Below are positions 57,669 to 64,000 of a DNA stretch of 64,000 bases, one piece after another. Below the pieces are notes generated by a model that saw only the letters and a program-made list of their open reading frames with translations, made no database searches and had not been told where the DNA came from. The position numbers were made by a program, and so were the translations under genes. Numbering within the stretch: the stretch's first letter is position 1; every line of letters starts with the position of its first letter. The stretch is from Chryseobacterium cucumeris (GTDB lineage: Bacteria; Bacteroidota; Bacteroidia; Flavobacteriales; Weeksellaceae), in assembly GCF_001593385.1 (NCBI RefSeq), contig NZ_LUVZ01000044.1, positions 1-64,000 of the forward strand. The letters run 5' to 3'.

Positions 57669-57794
57669 CATAGAAATAAAGCAATTCTGTGTAGTTAGAT
57701 GAAGATTAGTGGTTAAAGTTATATTAAACTTTGGGATTAAATTGTTAAGGAGTGTTAGAAACTTGCCATTCATGTAAAAAATGAAACATTTACA

Positions 57795-57850
57795 TAAAAA
57801 ACCGGAAGAAATAAGTGCTGAATTTTCAGATGTTTTTTCTTTCGGTTTTC
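57795..57850 (-). terminator. Long-stem terminator of the first giant adhesin-like gene
   Basis: On the minus strand AAAACCGAAAGAAA pairs with TTTCTTCCGGTTTT (one G-T pair) around about 26 bases and is followed by T. It begins six bases after the stop. Confidence 0.65.
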
Positions 57851-57855
57851 TGTTG

Positions 57856-60800
57856 TTACCTATGTTTTACAAGCAGCCAGCTCGTGTATTTTACCATAAG
57901 GTTGGAGCCATATTCCGTCCAGGTGATAAAATACCAATAATTTGCTGTAGGAACATATCTGCCTCCGATTCTTCCATCCCAGGTGTATCTGTTTTCAGGA
58001 GTGCCCCTGAAGACTTCTGCACCATATCTGTCAAAGATCCGGAATACAAGATTATCATTCTTCATTAAGGCAGAATAGTCGATGACTTCATTATGCCCAT
58101 CTCCATTCGGAGTAATGGTATTGATCAGATTAATAATGGCAAATGGTTTTTTAACATCCTCACACATTTTAGAGTCTCTTACAAATATGTTGTGAGCTCC
58201 TCTGGGTACATTGTAGAAAACATTGGAACTCTGCCATACCACACCATCTAAGGAATATTCATATGGAGGTGTACCACCGCTCGCCCCAACTTTTACAGTT
58301 GTTCCATCAATTTCAATAGAGGTTATGATAGGAAGCGGCAATTCTGTAACATTTACATATTGCTTGTAAACACAGCCATTGAAGGTAAGTTCTACCCAAT
58401 AACTTCCGGGAGCAACATTCGTAATGGAAGGAGTAGTCGCTCCGGTGCTCCATAAGTATTTTTCAAAGCCAGGTCCTGCATTAAGTGTAGTAGTAGTTTT
58501 TGGGCAAATTGCCTTGTCTTTTAAAATATCTGATTTCTTAGGAACTTTAATGTTAATCTTCAGAGTACCTACTTCAGGACAAACTCCATTTTTTTCAAAA
58601 CGGATATAGTAGGTCTGTGAATTAGTGATATTTACAGGAGATAAAACTGCATTCACATTGTTCTGAGCATCTGTTAGAGTTGTATGAAAAGTAAAAGTAA
58701 CATTCGGATCTAATGTAAACTGAGGAATAAACTGAGCTAAGTTGACACTTTTTATTCCGTCCAGATCATCATCACAGGTACTTTCGGTAACGGTTTTTGT
58801 AATCAATATTATTTTTGCTCCGATACTAAATTGTAAAGGTTTGATCACAGAAGCACATCCATCCGGAGAATCTACCCTGATGTAAATGGTTGTAGTTGCT
58901 GTATAACTCCAGTTATTAGGGAGCGTATTGTTATTCCCTGCATTGGCATCTGCCAGATTTGCATAATATCTTACATTCGTAAAATAATTTGGATTATTAA
59001 GAACAATAGGGGTGATATTGGAAAGCACAACAGTAACTGTTCCATCCAGATTATCATCACAGAAGACTCCATTGTAGTTATCCTGTACAATAGCTTTATT
59101 AAAAAGTGATAATGTTATTTGTGCAATGTTTTTACAACCAATATGGTCATTAACAAGTGCATATACTATTGTTCCGTTAGTTGCAGTATAGGCCGTTGTG
59201 TTAGTTATTAGTGCTGCGGCATTTTCATTCTGAGCATCCGCAAGGGTAGGGTAATAAGTAATAGTAACAGGTGAGTTACTGGTAACATTTGCTGTCGTCA
59301 GGTTGAAGGTTCCCTGGCCATTGATATCACAGGCAAATAATGTCGCATTCATTACTGTTAGAGGCTGAATATTCAGGGTAACGGTTACTGTTTCACAATC
59401 TGGAAAGTCTGGATCATCTCCACAGAATGTATAGGAGAACGTATCAGTTCCTGATGTTCCGGGAGTATTTACAGTATAAGTAATAGCACCTGTAGTAGGG
59501 TTTATAACAGCTGTACCCAATGAAGGTGTTGATGTAATAGCTACTGTGCTTGGAACGGGAGTTTGTGATGAGCCACTGAATGCAGGGATTATCGTTTTAG
59601 CATTACATACGTTGTATGATGTATTGGTCAGTTTTGTACAATTGAGAACTTTAAATTGTTCAGTAACTAAAGGTGCACAGCTTCCCATTGTTACAGAACA
59701 TGTATAATATCCAGGTAATGTAGGTGAGATTGATGAAGTGGTAGCTCCCGGAACAATAACTCCGTTTCTGTACCATTGATAGGTGTCATAAATAAAAGGA
59801 TCTATGGTAAGAGTCATTCCTGGAATACAGCCGCCTCCGGATTGTAAAATAACAGGCTGTGTAGGAAAGCCGGCAAAAAAGCCTCCATATCCTACAGCGT
59901 CACTGCCAGCAGTAATACCAGCCATAATTGCTCTATTTGAGACTATAGTAATTGTACCTGTTACATTGGGAATACCATAGGTAACCCAATTCGTTGTACC
60001 TGTCATATTGTAAGGGCCGGTTATTGAAGGAGGATTAGCTCCGTTCACTGTAATAGTAGCACCACGTTCTGTAATGATGTTAAGTTTTGTAGGTATATTC
60101 AATACTCCTCCAGGATTACCGATGGAATGAACAAAATTTTCATCGATAAGCCCCAGTTCATTAATTTGCTTTGGCAGGTAACAGTTCAAAGCAGGAATAT
60201 AATTAAATCCACCGGTAGCCGTTTCATTTCCTGCATTTGAAACTCCTGCTAAAATTTGGTAGACATAAGCATTTTTTGATGTTTTGAGATATAAATTATA
60301 ATGTCCGTTACCCTGAAGGATATATTTTGAGTCAGGAATGACAAAATATTTTCCTGCATTGAGGGTTGCTATAGGTGAAATTTCATTGTTTACAAAAATT
60401 TGAGTATTATCTTCAGTAGCAATTACAATAGCCCCTTCCATATGGGAGCCAATAGAACCATTACCTTTTACAAGCGCAAATTCATTTCCAAGCCTGTTGA
60501 CAGGTACTGCCTGATCCATTAAAATATCTGAGCCAGCTGGATGATTTCCTGCATATTGACCGTTAAAATTTCCATTGGTGATATTGATGGGTTTGGTTGC
60601 AGTAATTTTAGCCCCAATAAAACCATCAAAGTTTGTTGCTATGTTTCCAATCCCATCAATAATATAGGATTGTCCTTTATTTAAAGTGAAAGTGATTGTA
60701 GGATTGGTTGCCCCAGTTGTTCCATTTGAAAACTGAACGTTAGGACTGTACCCGGAAATAGTAACATTGGTATTATCTTCAGTTGCCAGTACGCTGGTCA

Positions 60801-61254
60801 TGAAATTCAGAATGGAATTGCTCACTGTAATAGGAGTGACAGCTGCGTAAAACTTCAGTCCTGTGGAAGAAATTCCTTTGGAAGTAATAATTTCTCCATG
60901 GTTGAATACTGAGAATCTTAAATTGGCATAAAAAGGGAATTCTGCTTTAAGGTATAATCCTTTGGTTGTAGGGGTAAATAAATCGGCCTGCAGTTTGGTA
61001 ATAATATAAGTCCTTAATACGTCAAATTTCTGAGGGTTATTCTTACTGATATTTACTGTTCCAATCAGAACGTTATTATTGTAAATGCTTACAGGAAAAG
61101 GAGTTGTTCTGTTGGTTGATAAATACAGTTTTTGATAGGGATTGGGAGCGCCTGTTCTATCTATCATCGGAGCAAACCAATGCTCCCGGTCCAACTGGGC
61201 AAAAGCAGAGGTGAAAATGCAAAACATAAATAGAAAAGATAAAATTTTTTTCAT
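57856..61254 (-). CDS. Giant secreted protein with IgGFc-binding-like N-terminus and T9SS type B sorting domain
   Basis: An 1132-aa secreted protein. After a signal peptide (MKKILSFLFMFCIFTSAFAQ) the N-terminal region (about 20-490) resembles the IgGFc-binding N-terminal domain: LDREHWFAPMIDRTGAPNPY, VLATEDNTNVTISGYSPNVQ, and again IVIATEDNTQIFVN. Cysteine-containing beta domains follow, including the ITYTVNTPGTSGTDTFSYTF block (about 580-600). The end is the CHU_C/type B T9SS domain (about 1035-1132: NTITPNGDGHNEVIDYSALM, FRIFDRYGAEVFRG, YWYFITW). It would be exported by the type IX system and act as a surface or released adhesin. The second giant protein at the window end is a close relative. 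Confidence 0.9.
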   Translation of the reverse strand: MKKILSFLFMFCIFTSAFAQLDREHWFAPMIDRTGAPNPYQKLYLSTNRTTPFPVSIYNNNVLIGTVNISKNNPQKFDVLRTYIITKLQADLFTPTTKGLYLKAEFPFYANLRFSVFNHGEIITSKGISSTGLKFYAAVTPITVSNSILNFMTSVLATEDNTNVTISGYSPNVQFSNGTTGATNPTITFTLNKGQSYIIDGIGNIATNFDGFIGAKITATKPINITNGNFNGQYAGNHPAGSDILMDQAVPVNRLGNEFALVKGNGSIGSHMEGAIVIATEDNTQIFVNNEISPIATLNAGKYFVIPDSKYILQGNGHYNLYLKTSKNAYVYQILAGVSNAGNETATGGFNYIPALNCYLPKQINELGLIDENFVHSIGNPGGVLNIPTKLNIITERGATITVNGANPPSITGPYNMTGTTNWVTYGIPNVTGTITIVSNRAIMAGITAGSDAVGYGGFFAGFPTQPVILQSGGGCIPGMTLTIDPFIYDTYQWYRNGVIVPGATTSSISPTLPGYYTCSVTMGSCAPLVTEQFKVLNCTKLTNTSYNVCNAKTIIPAFSGSSQTPVPSTVAITSTPSLGTAVINPTTGAITYTVNTPGTSGTDTFSYTFCGDDPDFPDCETVTVTLNIQPLTVMNATLFACDINGQGTFNLTTANVTSNSPVTITYYPTLADAQNENAAALITNTTAYTATNGTIVYALVNDHIGCKNIAQITLSLFNKAIVQDNYNGVFCDDNLDGTVTVVLSNITPIVLNNPNYFTNVRYYANLADANAGNNNTLPNNWSYTATTTIYIRVDSPDGCASVIKPLQFSIGAKIILITKTVTESTCDDDLDGIKSVNLAQFIPQFTLDPNVTFTFHTTLTDAQNNVNAVLSPVNITNSQTYYIRFEKNGVCPEVGTLKINIKVPKKSDILKDKAICPKTTTTLNAGPGFEKYLWSTGATTPSITNVAPGSYWVELTFNGCVYKQYVNVTELPLPIITSIEIDGTTVKVGASGGTPPYEYSLDGVVWQSSNVFYNVPRGAHNIFVRDSKMCEDVKKPFAIINLINTITPNGDGHNEVIDYSALMKNDNLVFRIFDRYGAEVFRGTPENRYTWDGRIGGRYVPTANYWYFITWTEYGSNLMVKYTSWLLVKHR

Positions 61255-61273
61255 TCAGCGGTGGTCTTTACCA

Positions 61274-61281
61274 CAAATTTA
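61274..61281 (-). promoter_or_regulatory. -7 promoter box of the first giant adhesin-like gene
   Basis: TAAATTTG on the minus strand, 19 bases before the ATG. Confidence 0.55.
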
Positions 61282-61413
61282 GTGATAAAAAGTATTAAAT
61301 TATTGAAAATAGAATAAAAAAATATGATTTTGAAATCGTGGTTAAACAAAATTTAAATTTATATTATTTTTTTTGCTTTTAACATAATATAATAGGCGGA
61401 TTTAATTGAAAAT

Positions 61414-61453
61414 CTAAAAAAAATGAGCCGCGATTATTTGATCGCGGCTCATT
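61414..61453 (-). terminator. Very strong terminator of the second giant adhesin-like gene
   Basis: AATGAGCCGCGAT and ATCGCGGCTCATT form a perfect 13-bp stem with a six-base loop. On the minus strand a run of eight T follows. It lies 22 bases after the stop. Confidence 0.92.
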
Positions 61454-61475
61454 AAATATAGTTTTAAACTAATTA

Positions 61476-64000
61476 TTACTCTCTGTTTTTAACAAGAATC
61501 CAACCTGTATATTTTATTGGGGTCTTTTCTTTGTTGGACTCATTCCAGCTGATGTGATACCAGTATGTTCCTGTTCCCAATTTCTTATCAAAGTGTTTTC
61601 CATCCCATCTGTAGTTGTTGAACCTATTTCCGGTGAACACCATGTTTCCATATCTGTCATACACTACAAAACTCAGATTTTCTTTATAAGCCAGTTCACT
61701 GTAATCTATATAATCATTTACATTATCCCCATTAGGTGTAATCGCATTTAATAGATTAGGAATGGTAACTTCCACAGCAATAGGAGTACAGTTATAAACA
61801 TCTTTTACATAGAAAGTGTGCTGTCCTCTCGTTAAACCTGTGAAGGTACTTGAATCCTGCCAGTTTGCAGTACCATCAACTGCATATTTGTAAGGAGCTT
61901 TACCTCCGCTTACAATTACAGTTGCTGTATTATTATTGATTTCAATAGTTTGAATTACTGGATCTTCAACTTTTTTAACTTTTACAGTCTGTGTAAGGAA
62001 GCATCCGTTCTTACCAAGAATTACAGTGTATTCTCCCACCCCTATATCTCTGATACCTGAGGAGGTAGCTCCAGTGCTCCATTGGTATGAATCATATCCA
62101 GGACCAGCGTCCAGGTTCGTTTTCGCATCCATACAGATATACTGATCTACAAGGATTGGAGATTTTTTAATTGGAAGTACAATTAATTCAATTTTTGCAT
62201 TGGCTGTACATCCCTCAGCAGTTGTTACTTTCACGTATACAAATCCTCCTGTTGAAGGGAAGTTGTTTGGGGTTGTGATTTCATTGATTCCTGCAGTAAG
62301 ATCATTCAAAGTACGGTAGTATTTTTTTGTAACAGCATTATAGTCTGTTACTTTTGCTTTTGTAAGGTCAAAATAAGCGTAAGGATCTACATCGTACCAA
62401 CAGGCCTTAATAGAAGCATCGGTTACGATGAACGGTACTACAGTAAGGTTGAGTGTTACCTGTTCACAATCTGTAAACTCAACAGAGTTTCCACAGAATT
62501 TATAAACGATTTTATCTGGTCCTAAATATCCCGGATTAGGTGTATAAGTGATTGTTCCGTTTGAATTCACTACAGCTGTTCCTTTGGTAGGCGGTGTTAA
62601 AATTACTACTGTACTCGGAACCACAGTTTGAGTGGAGGAAGTAAACGTAGGGGTAATAATTTTAGTAGAACAAGCGTTAAGTGCTTGTGTCGTTTCTTTT
62701 AAACAAGTTTGTACTTTATAGATAGGTGTTGTTACAGGAGGACATGTTCCCATGGTTACTTTTACGGTATAATTTCCTGATTGAGTAGGAGTATAAGTAT
62801 AACTTGTAGCACCAGGAATGGCAACTCCGTCACGGAACCACTGATAGGTTTCATATCCGTCGTCTACCTCAAGAATGATTCCCGGAACACACTCACCTGT
62901 CTTTTTCGCAATGACAGGGATTGAAGAGAATCCTGCAAAGTAACCTCCGTATCCTGCAGAGCTATATCCTCCGTTGATACCTGCTGTTACAGCTTTTGTA
63001 GATGTAATCTTAATATTTCCGGTTACACTGTTGATGGCATACGTTACCCAGTTGGCATTTCCTGCAAGGGGATAAGGACCCGCTTCAGGGAGAAGAGGCG
63101 CGTCATTCAACATTACAGTAGCACCAGCCTCTGTCAGAATGTTTAATTTTACTACCAGATCACTGGGAGTAGAGCTGGCTCCTCCCACGCCAAGAGGCAT
63201 TTCATTGATCTTGCCGATTTCATCAATTTTTCTTGGAAGGAAACAGTTTAATGGCGGGATATAGTTGAATCCATTGGTAGCATCACTTTGCAAAACTCCG
63301 ATAAACTGGTATAAATATACATTTTTGGTGGTGGAAATGAACATATTTGAATGTCCTGATGTTCCCTGAGCAACGTAGCTGGTTTCGTTAATTCTGTACC
63401 ATTCTCCGGCAGCAAGTGTTGCAACAGCAGTACCTCCGCCGTTTAGATATACTTCAGTATTATCTTCGGTAGCAACAATAAGACCTCCCTCCATATTTAA
63501 GGAAGGTTGAGTAGATCTTGTTTTTACCATGGCAAAAGTATTCCCAAGTCTGTCAACCGGAACCGATTGATCAAGTACCGGGTCACTGCCTGTTGTTGAA
63601 GCAGAGAAGTTGGCATTACAGCTACCATTGGTCAGTGTTACCGGCTTATCAGCAACAATTTTAGCTCCAATAAAACCTGTTTTGTTTCCAGACTGAGATC
63701 CGGATCCTGCCAGAATGAAAGATTGTCCTTTTTGTAGAGTAAAAGTCTGAGTATTTCCAGTGGGGCTGCCGTTAATAAAAACGACTCCTGCCGTTGGGTT
63801 CCATGATACGGTTACATTGGTATTGTCTTCTGTAGCAAGAACACCTGCTGTAAAATTCTGAATACTGCTGGTATTGGTGTTAGGGGCGGCTGCAACAAAA
63901 AACTTTTTTCCAATTCCGGCCTTTCCTTTACTGGTTATTACTTCCCCGTGAACACTCTGAGCCAGTCTTAAACTACAGTAAAAAGGTTTGGCTGCTTTTA
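61476..64000 (-). CDS. Giant secreted adhesin-like protein with T9SS type B domain, 5' end outside the window
   Basis: The frame is open from its stop at 61476 to the window edge, so about 840 residues are visible and the start is missing. It is not limited to the ATG at 63530: sequence upstream in the same frame translates to KGQSFILAGSGSQ, then GFIGAKIVADKPVTLTNGSC, then DQSVPVDRLGNTFAMVK, matching the other giant protein (GFIGAKITATKPINITNG, DQAVPVNRLGNEFALVK). By alignment roughly 85-100 N-terminal residues are missing. The visible part contains VATEDNTEVYLNGGG, cysteine-bearing Ig-like domains, and a type B T9SS end (LNAITPNGDNVNDYIDYSEL, FVVYDRYGNMVFTG, TYWYHISW). Role inferred: surface adhesin or matrix protein. 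Confidence 0.9.
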   Translation of the reverse strand, partial: KAAKPFYCSLRLAQSVHGEVITSKGKAGIGKKFFVAAAPNTNTSSIQNFTAGVLATEDNTNVTVSWNPTAGVVFINGSPTGNTQTFTLQKGQSFILAGSGSQSGNKTGFIGAKIVADKPVTLTNGSCNANFSASTTGSDPVLDQSVPVDRLGNTFAMVKTRSTQPSLNMEGGLIVATEDNTEVYLNGGGTAVATLAAGEWYRINETSYVAQGTSGHSNMFISTTKNVYLYQFIGVLQSDATNGFNYIPPLNCFLPRKIDEIGKINEMPLGVGGASSTPSDLVVKLNILTEAGATVMLNDAPLLPEAGPYPLAGNANWVTYAINSVTGNIKITSTKAVTAGINGGYSSAGYGGYFAGFSSIPVIAKKTGECVPGIILEVDDGYETYQWFRDGVAIPGATSYTYTPTQSGNYTVKVTMGTCPPVTTPIYKVQTCLKETTQALNACSTKIITPTFTSSTQTVVPSTVVILTPPTKGTAVVNSNGTITYTPNPGYLGPDKIVYKFCGNSVEFTDCEQVTLNLTVVPFIVTDASIKACWYDVDPYAYFDLTKAKVTDYNAVTKKYYRTLNDLTAGINEITTPNNFPSTGGFVYVKVTTAEGCTANAKIELIVLPIKKSPILVDQYICMDAKTNLDAGPGYDSYQWSTGATSSGIRDIGVGEYTVILGKNGCFLTQTVKVKKVEDPVIQTIEINNNTATVIVSGGKAPYKYAVDGTANWQDSSTFTGLTRGQHTFYVKDVYNCTPIAVEVTIPNLLNAITPNGDNVNDYIDYSELAYKENLSFVVYDRYGNMVFTGNRFNNYRWDGKHFDKKLGTGTYWYHISWNESNKEKTPIKYTGWILVKNRE

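Noticed and set aside
1..64000. CRISPR arrays, insertion sequences and prophage genes
   Set aside because: I saw no regularly spaced direct repeats, transposase motifs or phage structural clusters; the single tail-collar gene encodes an exported protein.

Overview
The window looks like chromosomal DNA of a Flavobacteriia member (Bacteroidota), most likely Chryseobacterium or a close relative. It is AT-rich and carries two SusC/SusD pairs and several type IX secretion (T9SS) cargo proteins with C-terminal sorting domains. It also has DUF4252, GIN-type and DUF3667 proteins, a GG-leader peptide of a kind common in Chryseobacterium, and many start-proximal TAnnTTTG (-7) promoter boxes. The genus is inferred from gene content only; there is no rRNA gene here.

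Region by region: 0.4-5.7 kb (minus strand) is a compact five-gene operon: a secreted pilin-like protein, a two-domain Ig-like periplasmic protein (chaperone- or WxL-interacting-like), a 917-aa protein with Ig-like ends around a predicted outer-membrane barrel, a second pilin-like protein and a third small secreted subunit. It resembles a chaperone-usher system in layout but not obviously in sequence and is the best candidate for an undescribed system. 5.9-13.0 kb holds a phosphocholine-type phospholipase C and a SusC/SusD pair. 13.3-15.8 kb holds an Omp85-family protein and a short-chain dehydrogenase. 16.2-23.8 kb (plus, then minus) holds a second SusC/SusD pair, a phosphodiesterase-alkaline phosphatase fusion and a PI-PLC-like lipoprotein. 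Together 5.9-23.8 kb looks like a phospholipid/organophosphate scavenging region.

24-34.4 kb is mostly housekeeping: aroA, a MazG-type pyrophosphohydrolase, a beta-helix lipoprotein, rpmE2 (L31 type B), a GlmU-like protein, an ECF sigma/membrane protein/DUF4252 operon and guaB. 34.8-43.9 kb mixes secreted proteins (M43 and M64 metalloproteases, a T9SS cargo, a secreted tail-collar protein, a KTSC protein) with ruvC, a DUF4407 membrane protein, a 2'-5' RNA ligase-like protein and a PadR/membrane-protein pair. 43.9-51.1 kb has a serine hydrolase, a Dph6-like ATPase, the fused mutase icmF and a DUF3667 membrane protein.

51.4-53.2 kb carries rplM-rpsI and rpsB; tsf does not follow rpsB. Instead a convergent gene encodes a 61-aa double-glycine-leader, six-cysteine peptide. 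53.9-56.6 kb has three paralogous secreted proteins arranged around trmB. 56.9-64 kb has a carboxypeptidase-regulatory-like secreted protein and two giant paralogous adhesin-like proteins (IgGFc-binding-like N-terminus, type B T9SS C-terminus); the second runs off the right edge of the window.

No tRNA, rRNA, CRISPR array, transposase or phage region was recognised. All family assignments come from reading motifs by eye; no database search was done.
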